Origin: Candidatus Caenarcanales bacterium
GTDB taxonomy: Bacteria > Cyanobacteriota > Vampirovibrionia > LMEP-6097
Reading direction: 5' to 3'
NCBI GenBank assembly: GCA_022447685.1
Contig: JAKVAO010000030.1
Coordinates: 1 to 29,062 of the forward strand
DNA length: 29,062 bases
How positions within the stretch are numbered: the first letter of the stretch is position 1; every line of letters begins with the position of its first letter. This document shows positions 15,703 through 22,206 of this stretch, one piece after another. Under the pieces are notes generated by a model that saw nothing but the letters and a program-made list of their open reading frames with translations, was not told the DNA's origin and searched no databases. Position numbers and translations under genes: made by a program.

Positions 15703-15720
15703 GTAAGGTTTTAGCATTTT
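15686..15720. terminator. Possible bidirectional terminator between etfB and mntA
   Basis: ATGCTAA (15686-15692) and TTAGCAT (15711-15717) form a 7-bp stem flanked by A and T runs on both sides, across the convergent ends of etfB and the nucleotidyltransferase. The stem is GC-poor and the loop is long (18 nt), so it is weak. Confidence 0.3.
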
Positions 15721-16015
15721 GATCTATATGATCTTTTAGGGCTTTATAGGTTATATTTTGGTATATTTTAACGTCTACTTTTATAGCTAGGCTGCTTTCT
15801 GAAAATAGTGTCCATAATCTATCTTCGTCTTTTTCGTTGAGATTGCCAAAAATTACTAAATCTAAATCAGAATATTCTTTATAATTATCGTTTGCCCGTG
15901 AGCCAAAGACTTTAACCTCTTCGATTATGTCTTGATATGGTTCTAATATAGATTGTATGATTCTAATACTTCTATTACTTAGACCATGTTTAAAGTCGTG
16001 ATGCAAGAGTTTCAT
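15689..16015 (-). CDS. mntA: MNT-domain nucleotidyltransferase antitoxin (pair 1)
   Basis: 108-aa minimal nucleotidyltransferase. The catalytic motif GSX10DXD is exact: Gly38-Ser39, ten residues, Asp50-Leu-Asp52 (GSRANDNYKEYSDLD); a third Asp81 lies in KVDVKI. In studied HEPN-MNT systems this protein is the antitoxin that AMPylates a tyrosine of the HEPN toxin. ATG 16015 is chosen because GGAG stands 6 nt upstream; the longer frame would start with a TTG lying on that Shine-Dalgarno. It overlaps the upstream HEPN gene by 26 nt, the tight coupling expected of a toxin-antitoxin pair. Confidence 0.87.
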   Translation of the reverse strand: MKLLHHDFKHGLSNRSIRIIQSILEPYQDIIEEVKVFGSRANDNYKEYSDLDLVIFGNLNEKDEDRLWTLFSESSLAIKVDVKIYQNITYKALKDHIDQNAKTLLTKP

Positions 16016-16403
16016 ATAGATCTCCAAATATTTCTAAGTATTTATTCTCAATATCTTCTATGACTAGTTCAAACTTTTGGAAGTCATAGGTATGGCTCAT
16101 TTTGTTTCTTGCGTCATATGCTTCCATCCAGATTTCACCATTTGCTATTAATTTTGTTGCAAATGCTTCTTTAATCACTACTTTAGGGGAGATGTTTATC
16201 AAAAGTACTTTTTCTTCTTCAAGAAAATCTTTCATTACTTTCCAAGCAAGCTCAAGTGAGTATTCAAATCTTTGAATTACCCCCTCTTTTTCGAGTTGAT
16301 TAAGACCTTCTTCTTGCTTTTTTTCAATAGATTCTCGTAATAAAAAGTAAGCCCTGCGAAAGTTCTCAAATCTATAGATCCAACGGGCTTTTTCCAAGTT
16401 CAT
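15990..16403 (-). CDS. hepT: HEPN-domain toxin, HI0074/HepT-like (pair 1)
   Basis: 137-aa helical protein of the nucleotidyltransferase-substrate-binding (HI0074) family. It has QRFEYSLELAWKVMKDFLEE, an ISPKVVIKEAF segment and the HEPN motif RNKMSHTY. The last matches RX4HXY exactly (Arg99, His104, Tyr106). In characterised HepT toxins Arg/His form the RNase site and the Tyr is the residue AMPylated by MntA. It is upstream of and overlaps the MNT gene. TAAAAT stands 7 nt before the ATG and no Shine-Dalgarno is seen. Confidence 0.87.
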   Translation of the reverse strand: MNLEKARWIYRFENFRRAYFLLRESIEKKQEEGLNQLEKEGVIQRFEYSLELAWKVMKDFLEEEKVLLINISPKVVIKEAFATKLIANGEIWMEAYDARNKMSHTYDFQKFELVIEDIENKYLEIFGDLYETLASRL

Positions 16404-16410
16404 TATTTAT

Positions 16411-16416
16411 ATTTTA
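16411..16416 (-). promoter_or_regulatory. Candidate -10 box (TAAAAT) of HEPN-MNT pair 1
   Basis: Minus-strand TAAAAT, 7 nt before the ATG at 16403; no Shine-Dalgarno. Confidence 0.45.
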
Positions 16417-16539
16417 CCCCAGTCTTTCGTTAATCTACTATTTATTAGAAGTGCGGCAAAGATGAACATAATCTAAATTATTAAATAAACTGGTTTAAAA
16501 CCATATAGAGGCTTGATTTATAGGGTAGAAGTGTATTAC

Positions 16540-16545
16540 TATAAT
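16540..16545 (+). promoter_or_regulatory. TATAAT -10 box of the 89-aa gene
   Basis: Perfect TATAAT 20 nt before the ATG at 16566. A Shine-Dalgarno-like GGAG lies in between, about 10 nt before the ATG. The -35 is unclear (TTGATT is 21 nt upstream). Confidence 0.4.
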
Positions 16546-16565
16546 AGAGTCGGAGTAGTTAAGTA

Positions 16566-16835
16566 ATGGATAAAGTTCCTCAAGCAACAATGAAAAATGT
16601 CCAAAGCGTATACGCTACTAGGCATGATGTTGCTAGCTCTGGTATTCCAGCAGGTTCTATAACTTATAAGACTTTAAATGAGCAAGTACCTGGTGTGAAG
16701 TTTGTTGATAACCCTGTTGGCGCTGCTAATAATATAGTTTCTTCTAATCTTTCTAATAATAGTATTCAGATGAATAATAGGTCTGAAGCAAATAGAAATC
16801 TTGGAAGATCTTTAGCTGCTAAACCAAATCTTTAA
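16566..16835 (+). CDS. Small Asn/Ser-rich hypothetical protein (89 aa)
   Basis: Not recognised. 89 aa, polar, probably unstructured, rich in Asn and Ser towards the end (SSNLSNNSIQMNNRSEANRN), with no signal peptide or membrane segment. The opening MDKVPQ resembles the opening MNQIPK of the 61-aa gene at 17211, and both end in an Ala/Asn/Leu-rich segment, so they may be distant relatives. Supported by a TATAAT and a GGAG upstream. Confidence 0.6.
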   Translation: MDKVPQATMKNVQSVYATRHDVASSGIPAGSITYKTLNEQVPGVKFVDNPVGAANNIVSSNLSNNSIQMNNRSEANRNLGRSLAAKPNL

Positions 16836-16893
16836 ATAATTTTTATTGAAACCCTACTTACTAATATTTCTTCTAAAAACTCTATAATTTCTT

Positions 16894-17136
16894 TCATTTT
16901 TTATAGAAAGCAGGTAATTTTTGATAAATATCCATAGCTGTATCTTCAAAATTCAATTGAATCATAAAATAATACCTTCTTTAAGTATATTTTCTTCTAT
17001 CTTAAAAGTATCAGCGTTTTCAATGATTTCAGATACTTGAAGCCATTCATGCTTGGTAGCTTGAGGGCTAATATTGCTAAATCAATATCTGATCGCTCAG
17101 AATTTGTGCCTTTGGCTCTTATGCTTTGTATTAGTA
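16894..17136 (-). pseudogene. Relic of a nucleotidyltransferase (MNT-type), with small ORF remnant
   Basis: On the minus strand one frame reads SIRAKGTNSERSDIDLAILA (about 17136 down to 17070), the GSRAKGT..SDIDLAI core of MNT nucleotidyltransferases with the catalytic GS changed. A second frame then gives HEWLQVSEIIENADTFKIEE and NILKEGIIL before a TGA at 16962. This is the normal family ending, but the central segment is missing and a frameshift is needed. An ATGA overlap then starts a 23-aa ORF (16965-16894, MIQLNFEDTAMDIYQKLPAF), possibly the remains of a HEPN partner. The rest of the 16836-17210 gap is AT-rich and shows nothing else. Confidence 0.6.
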
Positions 17137-17160
17137 TTTGTTTTATATTTTATCAAAAGC

Positions 17161-17190
17161 TTGACTTTTTACACTTGTATGTATTAACAT
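17161..17190 (+). promoter_or_regulatory. Promoter of the 61-aa gene
   Basis: TTGACT (17161-17166), an 18-nt spacer and TAACAT (17185-17190). A strong Shine-Dalgarno, AAAGGAG, follows about 7-8 nt before the GTG at 17211. Confidence 0.5.
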
Positions 17191-17210
17191 AAAGGTAAAG
17201 GAGTATTATT

Positions 17211-17396
17211 GTGAATCAAATTCCAAAAACATCGCTTTTCGTGAACGAACATGGTCAAACTAAATCAATTCAAACCCCTGGTGTAAAAACAGAACCAGCT
17301 GCAGCTAAAAACAATGCTGTTGCTTTTACTCCAAACCGTTCAGGTCTTGAAGCAATGGCTAGAACTAATTTACAAGCTGTTACAGGGACAAATTGA
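17211..17396 (+). CDS. Small hypothetical protein (61 aa)
   Basis: Not recognised. 61 aa with GTG start, good Shine-Dalgarno (AAAGGAG) and a recognisable promoter. Polar and Ala/Asn/Thr-rich (PAAAKNNAVAFTPNRSG), without signal peptide or membrane segment. It begins like the 89-aa protein at 16566. It converges with motA, only 2 nt between the stops. Confidence 0.6.
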   Translation: MNQIPKTSLFVNEHGQTKSIQTPGVKTEPAAAKNNAVAFTPNRSGLEAMARTNLQAVTGTN

Positions 17397-17398
17397 TT

Positions 17399-18265
17399 TT
17401 ATTTAGCCCGAGGCTTAATACTCATCAAAGCATCTTCTAGAGCTGCACCTGAAGGTCTATTGTAATGAAATATAGTCCTACGAGCAATTTCAACCGCTGC
17501 TAGTGGTTCAGCTCCATTCAAATAAGCCAGCAGTCCCTCTTTGAGCATGTTATAGTACTGAGATTCATCTTCATTTAAGTACTCCAGGTGCTGTGCTATT
17601 GGTTGATAATAACCATAAGCTGTCAGAATACCTAACATGGTTCCGGTCAGTGCTGCTGATACTTTGTGTCCCAATTCTGATGGCGGTCCATCGATATGTG
17701 CCATGGCAATGATAACCCCTAATACCGCTGCAACGATACCCACAGCAGGCATGGCGTCGGCGATACGGTTGATAGCTCCAGGTCCAATCGCTGCTTCAGC
17801 GTGGTGAGCATCAATTTCACAATTCATGGCCGTTTCTACTTCATCGGGTTTTGAATTGTAATTTATAACTAGTTTTAAAGAATCACAGAAAAAGTGAATG
17901 GCGTGATGATTATTAAGAAAGCTAGGATACTTGGTGAATATAGAACTACTTGAAGGTTCTGAAACATCTTTCTCCAGACTTAGCATACCGCCACGCTTCA
18001 AGTTAATGAAGCATTCATACATCATTTGTAAAGTTTCTGCAAAGCAGTCAACCCCGTAAGGGTTTTCTTTGAAAGGTTTTCCGACATTGTCGAGTATACT
18101 TTTCATTATTTTCCCAGGACACATAGCCAGGAAAATCGCAGTACTACCACCGAAGATGATGATATACTCTTGCCAAACAGAATAAATCGCGTGCAGAGGA
18201 CCACCTTCAAGGACAAATCCTCCAAAAATACATACAGATACTAATAGTAGGAATACTACTGTCAT
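17399..18265 (-). CDS. motA: Flagellar motor stator protein MotA
   Basis: 288-aa MotA, the proton-channel stator subunit of the flagellar motor. Membrane segments are at about 3-20, 33-50, 170-190 and 203-222. The family core DAMPAVGIVAAVLGVIIAM, with the conserved Pro-Ala-x-Gly, and LTGTMLGILTAYG are present. The cytoplasmic loop carries FTKYPSFLNNHHAIHFFCD as in E. coli-type MotA. The partner motB, usually next, is absent: downstream is the convergent 61-aa gene. flgN lies 24 nt upstream, so flgN-motA are probably co-transcribed. Confidence 0.92.
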   Translation of the reverse strand: MTVVFLLLVSVCIFGGFVLEGGPLHAIYSVWQEYIIIFGGSTAIFLAMCPGKIMKSILDNVGKPFKENPYGVDCFAETLQMMYECFINLKRGGMLSLEKDVSEPSSSSIFTKYPSFLNNHHAIHFFCDSLKLVINYNSKPDEVETAMNCEIDAHHAEAAIGPGAINRIADAMPAVGIVAAVLGVIIAMAHIDGPPSELGHKVSAALTGTMLGILTAYGYYQPIAQHLEYLNEDESQYYNMLKEGLLAYLNGAEPLAAVEIARRTIFHYNRPSGAALEDALMSIKPRAK

Positions 18266-18289
18266 TAATTAACTACTCATCAGAACGGG

Positions 18290-18778
18290 TTAACCTTGGA
18301 TGTCGGCTAACTTTATATTTTCTATTTTCCCGTTGCTATCCTTTTTGTAAGTAGCACTTTCACTTGATTTATCTGCGCTAGTGAAGACTTTAATCATGTG
18401 ATTGATGTAGTTAGAAGATTGGCGTATCAGTGCCATGTTGTTGTCGTTGAATTTTTTACAGTCTTTTAGAATGTTTTTGAGTTTGTTTGCTACAACTGTT
18501 AAATTTTCTGTATCTATGTCGTCGCGCTCCGTCTCAGTGATTTTGTCTAAGACCTCGCCGATTTTGACGTTGTTATCAAAGCCTTCTTTACGGAGAATTC
18601 CTTTTCTCTTACCTTCTAATTGAAGGATTTTGGTAGAAAGTTTTCTTTCTATATCAGTAATTTTTGGAAGAATATCAATATTATTCTTAATTAAAGCTTC
18701 TTTCTTCTTCTCAGCTAGTTTCAGGTACTTAGCATATATATCAAACTCTTGTTCGAGTATATCTGTAAGTTCGTTCAT
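18290..18778 (-). CDS. flgN: FlgN-family flagellar export chaperone
   Basis: 162-aa helical protein matching the FlgN pattern. An N-terminal helical pair (LTDILEQEFDIYAKYLKLAEKKKEALIKNNIDILPKI..IE) has the periodic Leu/Ile of this family. A helical middle follows, and the C-terminal segment NNMALIRQSSNYINHMIKVF corresponds to the region binding hook-associated proteins FlgK/FlgL. FlgN delivers these to the flagellar export gate. Identification is by overall pattern rather than strong motifs. The AAAGGAC/AAGAAG upstream of the ATG is a fair ribosome site. It sits between the FlgM-like genes and motA, which supports the call. Confidence 0.75.
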   Translation of the reverse strand: MNELTDILEQEFDIYAKYLKLAEKKKEALIKNNIDILPKITDIERKLSTKILQLEGKRKGILRKEGFDNNVKIGEVLDKITETERDDIDTENLTVVANKLKNILKDCKKFNDNNMALIRQSSNYINHMIKVFTSADKSSESATYKKDSNGKIENIKLADIQG

Positions 18779-18857
18779 CTTCTTTGTCCTTTGGGTTCTG
18801 GGTAAGTGCGATTACCGTCATGTTATGAACTTAAGATGAGTGTGTAAATCGATTAGA

Positions 18858-18889
18858 AGAAAAAAACAAGTCTCGAAATTAAGACTTGT
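18858..18889 (-). terminator. Rho-independent terminator after the FlgM-like gene
   Basis: Minus-strand stem ACAAGTCT / AGACTTGT (18882-18889 with 18866-18873), 8 perfect pairs, 8-nt loop, followed by a T-run (complement of AAAAAA). It lies 18 nt after the stop at 18907 and separates the FlgM-like gene from flgN. Confidence 0.8.
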
Positions 18890-18906
18890 CCTTCCAAGTG
18901 AGATAT

Positions 18907-19233
18907 TTAACCTAAGATTGAATTGATAAGGCCTGGATCTCCGGCAAGATTGTATGAGTTGACATTGTATTCACCGTCAGAAATCATTGCTTTCAGTGAC
19001 TTTATCCGTTCTTCTCTAGCTGTAGCTCCAGAAGAAGAAACAGAATCTAAGTCAACAAGGTCACCAATGTTTGTGAAATCAAGACCAGCGGTGTCTACAT
19101 CTCCACCTATATTTGAATAAGAACCATTATCTGCTTCTTTAGTTTTGGTCCCAGCGTTCTCAGCTCGTGAAAAGTCGAGATAGCCTGCATGAAGCTTTGG
19201 ATCCAAATATAGATCATTTTTGCCTATTTCCAT
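18907..19233 (-). CDS. flgM: FlgM-like anti-sigma-28 factor (copy 1)
   Basis: 108 aa. The N-terminal two thirds is polar and probably disordered. The C-terminal segment AREERIKSLKAMISDGEYNV then NSYNLAGDPGLINSIL matches the FlgM pattern (R.E.I..LK..I..G.Y.V....A..L). FlgM binds flagellar sigma-28 until the hook is complete and is then exported. A Shine-Dalgarno (AGAGGGG) precedes the ATG. The gene is followed by its own terminator and then by flgN. It is somewhat longer than typical FlgM (about 90-100 aa). The second copy at 19495 has the same layout. Confidence 0.72.
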   Translation of the reverse strand: MEIGKNDLYLDPKLHAGYLDFSRAENAGTKTKEADNGSYSNIGGDVDTAGLDFTNIGDLVDLDSVSSSGATAREERIKSLKAMISDGEYNVNSYNLAGDPGLINSILG

Positions 19234-19400
19234 TCGATTTACCCCTCTCTATGGATTCATATAGTTTATATACCCAATAGAGAGCAAGCTAGATACTATA
19301 CTTGTACTATATTCAGTACTAGCCTGTAAACCAGAGGCTTAGATTTTTATCAATTTACTAATATTTTATACCTAATTTGCTTTTTTGACTAGTATTTAAA

Positions 19401-19426
19401 ACACAAAAGACCCATTTGCATGGGCC
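19401..19426 (-). terminator. Rho-independent terminator after the second FlgM-like gene
   Basis: On the minus strand GGCCCAT-GCAA-ATGGGTC forms a 7-pair stem (one G-U pair) with a 4-nt loop, followed by TTTTGTGTTTT. It lies downstream of the stop at 19495, so each FlgM-like gene is a separate transcription unit. Confidence 0.78.
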
Positions 19427-19494
19427 AATTGTTTTAGATGGCATGTGTTGTTGAAAAGTTATACACACAATAAAATTGATTACTTAACTATCAT

Positions 19495-19821
19495 TTAGCC
19501 AACAGCTTCAATTAGGCTTGGAGCTGCTTCAAGTATCGCGGCACCACTAGCTATATTGTAGGTTCCAGCTGTTACTTGATCTTTGATAGCATTAACCGCT
19601 TCGTCCCTAGCGATTTTACCAGCAGACTCTGCTCCTTTACTAACCAAATCAAGGCTAACGCCACCTACAGAGGCTGAATCTGCCCCCAGGCTAGCCCGTG
19701 GATCTGCTACGCTTGCACTATCATTCTCTGCAACTTTCTTTGAAGCTACATTGTCGAAGTGCAGTTTAGAGGCTGCTTGAACCCCTTGTGTGAAATCTAT
19801 ACCGTCTCCGCCGATTCTCAT
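19495..19821 (-). CDS. FlgM-like protein (copy 2)
   Basis: 108 aa, the same length as copy 1. An Ala/Ser/Asp-rich flexible N-terminal part is followed by IARDEAVNAIKDQVTAGTYNI and then ASGAAILEAAPSLIEAVG. This resembles the FlgM C-terminal signature (R.E.V..IK..I..G.Y.I) and the matching part of copy 1 (AREERIKSLKAMISDGEYNV). It is likely a diverged FlgM-type anti-sigma factor, but the identification rests on this one segment. A strong Shine-Dalgarno, AAGGAG, is 7 nt before the ATG. Own terminator at 19401-19426. Confidence 0.6.
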   Translation of the reverse strand: MRIGGDGIDFTQGVQAASKLHFDNVASKKVAENDSASVADPRASLGADSASVGGVSLDLVSKGAESAGKIARDEAVNAIKDQVTAGTYNIASGAAILEAAPSLIEAVG

Positions 19822-20034
19822 ATCTCGCTCCTTAATGTGCTTCCACCAAAGGCTTTGTTTACACTATGTGATATTTCTAAATATGATATTCCCCCTAATC
19901 AAATTTAAAAATAAAATCTTTTAAAGCCTTCAGTTTCAGCTGTCTCGTTCAACCTGAACTTGTTATCCCCCTGAGTAAAACTTCTATTTAATTCCGTACC
20001 GTTTTGTCATAGGCTTTTATTCACAAACTCTTTT

Positions 20035-20064
20035 TTGACAGCTTTGGTTAAAGATAGGTTATAT
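20035..20064 (+). promoter_or_regulatory. Orphan promoter-like sequence facing the TPR gene 3' end
   Basis: TTGACA (20035-20040), an 18-nt spacer and TTATAT (20059-20064) on the plus strand. No plus-strand gene follows; transcription would run antisense into the end of the TPR gene. The rest of the 19822-20087 gap shows no gene. Confidence 0.3.
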
Positions 20065-20087
20065 GGACTAGAAAAATTTTAAAATTT

Positions 20088-20855
20088 TTAGGCAAGCTGC
20101 TCTAGGTACTTCAATGTCGAGATATGATTAGGTAAATATCTAAGTGTTAAATCAAAATTTCTCTTAGCGCGTTTCTTATCACTAATCAACATGTAGCACT
20201 GAGCAAGCTTATAGTAGATCTCTGCGTCGTAATCGTGCTTTTTCTTGGCGTTTTCGAAGGTTTCTATAGCTGTATAGTATTTTTTGTTAGATAAGTAGGC
20301 TGAGCCTAGAGATTTTAGATACTCAGGATATACCGGTTCTAGATCATAGACCGATTTTTCTAGGATTTTGAGATATTCTTTGATTTGGAATTTAATAATG
20401 TAAGTGCAGGTGGCTTCAAAAAATAATCTGAAACATAAATATCCTGGGTTGAAAATAGATTTTTCATTGAGAAATAATTGGCTGATGAAAATGCCCCATT
20501 TACTTGCTGGTGAGAAGGGGCTGAGTCTGTATACTTGTAAGGACTTCTCTAATTCTTTGTTGAAAAGAGCTGCATAGCCAGCTTGAGGAAGCTCTTTAAG
20601 CTCCATATATAATTTATGAGCGTTATTGAAATCACCAAGCTCAAAAGAGCAGTCAGCGATTTTTCTTTTCAAACCTAAAAGCTCGTCGTCATTGTGATGT
20701 GAAAGTTCTGGATTTAAAAGTTCTTGTTCTAAGAGTGCATCGTGACAGGCTTTGAATTTTTCCAAAGCTTCAGCAAACTCTTCTTTCATATAGCCAGCAA
20801 GAGCTTCTTTAAAGCTTAGATTCAAGGTCTCATCTTTTAGCTTTTCTATCAACAC
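20088..20855 (-). CDS. TPR-repeat protein
   Basis: 255-aa helical protein with tetratricopeptide-like repeats. The clearest lie in the C-terminal third (YLKSLGSAYLSNKKYYTAIETF and YYKLAQCYMLISDKKRAKRNF, then DLTLRYLPN), with more degenerate ones near residues 15-90 (AGYMKEEFAEALEKF). No signal peptide, so probably a cytoplasmic protein-interaction scaffold. It overlaps the end of tsaB by 26 nt in another frame and is therefore probably translated from the same mRNA. A specific partner cannot be named. Confidence 0.72.
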   Translation of the reverse strand: MLIEKLKDETLNLSFKEALAGYMKEEFAEALEKFKACHDALLEQELLNPELSHHNDDELLGLKRKIADCSFELGDFNNAHKLYMELKELPQAGYAALFNKELEKSLQVYRLSPFSPASKWGIFISQLFLNEKSIFNPGYLCFRLFFEATCTYIIKFQIKEYLKILEKSVYDLEPVYPEYLKSLGSAYLSNKKYYTAIETFENAKKKHDYDAEIYYKLAQCYMLISDKKRAKRNFDLTLRYLPNHISTLKYLEQLA

Positions 20856-21432
20856 TTGCTTCTCTTAAATAATAGGGTTCCAGTTGCTCAATATCTTCTA
20901 CTGTAATAATAGCTGATTCCTGGGAAAGAGAGTGTTTTGCGAGCTTAGTTTTTGCAGTATGAAATCTTATTATAAGCTCGCTTGTATTCTCTCTACAATA
21001 ACTATATACCCCGAATCCTTCATCTTCTAAGCTAAAATACTCATCAAATTTATTAAGTTTTTCATTGAATTTAGAGATGAAAAAATTTCCTTTGAAAGCT
21101 GGTATGCATAAGGGTTCTTGTTCATCAAGTTCATTGTCAAAACGAATTAGTTCGAAGCTGTTCGAGATTAAAACATCTAAATTTAACTCTAGAGACAAGG
21201 TTTTGATTATAGAAAGTGCGTTGCGAATACCTGTAAAAGAGCCAGGGCCAAGATTTACTGCGAGTAAATTAATGTCTTGGGGTGTGAGATTTACTTTGGA
21301 AAATTCGGCTTTGATGTTTTCTATTAGTTCAGATGATTTTCCAGGAAAGGATTTGGAAAATATGAAATTCCCATTTTCAGCTAGGCAAAAGCTTTGTGTT
21401 TTTTGTGCTGAATCTAGGGCTAGGGTTTTCAC
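20830..21432 (-). CDS. tsaB: tRNA t6A-synthesis protein TsaB
   Basis: 200-aa TsaB (YeaZ), the inactive actin-fold partner of TsaD in t6A37 tRNA modification. Family signatures: the opening TLALDSAQKTQS, NLGPGSFTGIRNALSIIKTL in the middle, and the terminal LEPYYLREASV. The GTG start at 21432 is the only start fitting the family N-terminus; TACAAT lies 8 nt upstream and there is no Shine-Dalgarno. It lies 6 nt downstream of the MNT gene and overlaps the TPR gene. tsaE is elsewhere in the window (6694); tsaD is not seen. Confidence 0.9.
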   Translation of the reverse strand: MKTLALDSAQKTQSFCLAENGNFIFSKSFPGKSSELIENIKAEFSKVNLTPQDINLLAVNLGPGSFTGIRNALSIIKTLSLELNLDVLISNSFELIRFDNELDEQEPLCIPAFKGNFFISKFNEKLNKFDEYFSLEDEGFGVYSYCRENTSELIIRFHTAKTKLAKHSLSQESAIITVEDIEQLEPYYLREASVDRKAKR

Positions 21433-21438
21433 AGGGTT

Positions 21439-21747
21439 TTATTGTAGCTTATAGTGCTTTTTCATTATATTCTCTTGAAATTCTTCTGGGATTCTATGCC
21501 AATCAAAGATATCAACCATAAATGGAATATTTGAATCACTAATTCTGTCTTTAAGCTTAGCTAAAATATCAATTGCTATAGCCTCGTTAGCTTTGATAAC
21601 TATGTCAATATCACTGCCACTGTATGAATTTGCTACGCTATCGTTTCCAACGCGGCTTCCATAAGCTAAAACTTCTAAATCAGGAACTAATTCTTGGAAA
21701 ACCTTCTCTAAAATTTGACGGTATTTATCTTCTAGATTAAGTTTCAT
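21439..21747 (-). CDS. MNT-domain nucleotidyltransferase antitoxin (pair 2)
   Basis: 102-aa minimal nucleotidyltransferase. The catalytic motif is YGSRVGNDSVANSYSGSDID: Gly30-Ser31 and Asp46-x-Asp48 with 14 residues between, four more than the usual GSX10DXD. A third Asp79 lies in FMVDIFDW. The extended loop is Ser/Asn-rich. It starts inside the end of the HEPN gene (11-nt overlap), as expected for a coupled toxin-antitoxin pair. Role by family: AMPylates and silences the HEPN partner. Confidence 0.83.
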   Translation of the reverse strand: MKLNLEDKYRQILEKVFQELVPDLEVLAYGSRVGNDSVANSYSGSDIDIVIKANEAIAIDILAKLKDRISDSNIPFMVDIFDWHRIPEEFQENIMKKHYKLQ

Positions 21748-22168
21748 TGTTGAATTTTTTGTTTAGGATTTCTTCTAAAATCTCAGCGTCATTGATAAAT
21801 TCAGGGATAATTTCTAAGGCGTTATCAGCCAGTATCTCACCATAGTCGTGACTAGTAATATTTCTGTTATCTCTGTATTCAAGCCACTTGAGTACTTGTT
21901 TTTCATCGATGAGATTGAATTTATGAGCAGCTCTGAAGACGTCTTTGAAATTAAGATCATATACGGCTTTAGGTGATGAATAGTAGCTCTTTAATAGCTT
22001 TCTAAGTAGCTTGCCACTTTGCTCGAGTATAATTTCAAATTCTTTTATACAAGCAGCTCTAAATACTGTATAAATATCATCTTCTTGCTTATATTTATTT
22101 AGTTCTGCATAAGCTAATTTTAATGATTTGATGCATTGCTTATAGAATTTAGTGCTAATTTCAGGCAT
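21737..22168 (-). CDS. HEPN-domain toxin, HI0074/HepT-like (pair 2)
   Basis: 143-aa helical protein of the nucleotidyltransferase-substrate-binding family. It has FRAACIKEFEIILEQSGKLLRK and the HEPN motif RNITSHDY, which matches RX4HXY exactly (Arg102, His107, Tyr109). It is only distantly similar to pair 1, so not a recent duplication. TAAAAT occurs 9 nt before the ATG, with no Shine-Dalgarno. Followed by, and overlapping, the MNT gene; tsaB then follows closely, so the toxin-antitoxin pair may share a transcript with a tRNA-modification gene. Confidence 0.83.
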   Translation of the reverse strand: MPEISTKFYKQCIKSLKLAYAELNKYKQEDDIYTVFRAACIKEFEIILEQSGKLLRKLLKSYYSSPKAVYDLNFKDVFRAAHKFNLIDEKQVLKWLEYRDNRNITSHDYGEILADNALEIIPEFINDAEILEEILNKKFNNET

Positions 22169-22177
22169 CTGGTTTTG

Positions 22178-22183
22178 ATTTTA
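22178..22183 (-). promoter_or_regulatory. Candidate -10 box (TAAAAT) of HEPN-MNT pair 2
   Basis: Minus-strand TAAAAT, 9 nt before the ATG at 22168; no Shine-Dalgarno. Confidence 0.4.
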
Positions 22184-22206
22184 GCAAAATTAACTACAGT
22201 AATTTT

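Noticed and set aside
17390..17415. GCC-CGA-GGC hairpin at the convergent ends of the 61-aa gene and motA as a terminator
   Set aside because: Only a 4-5 bp stem inside the motA stop region and no clean T tract; too weak to annotate.
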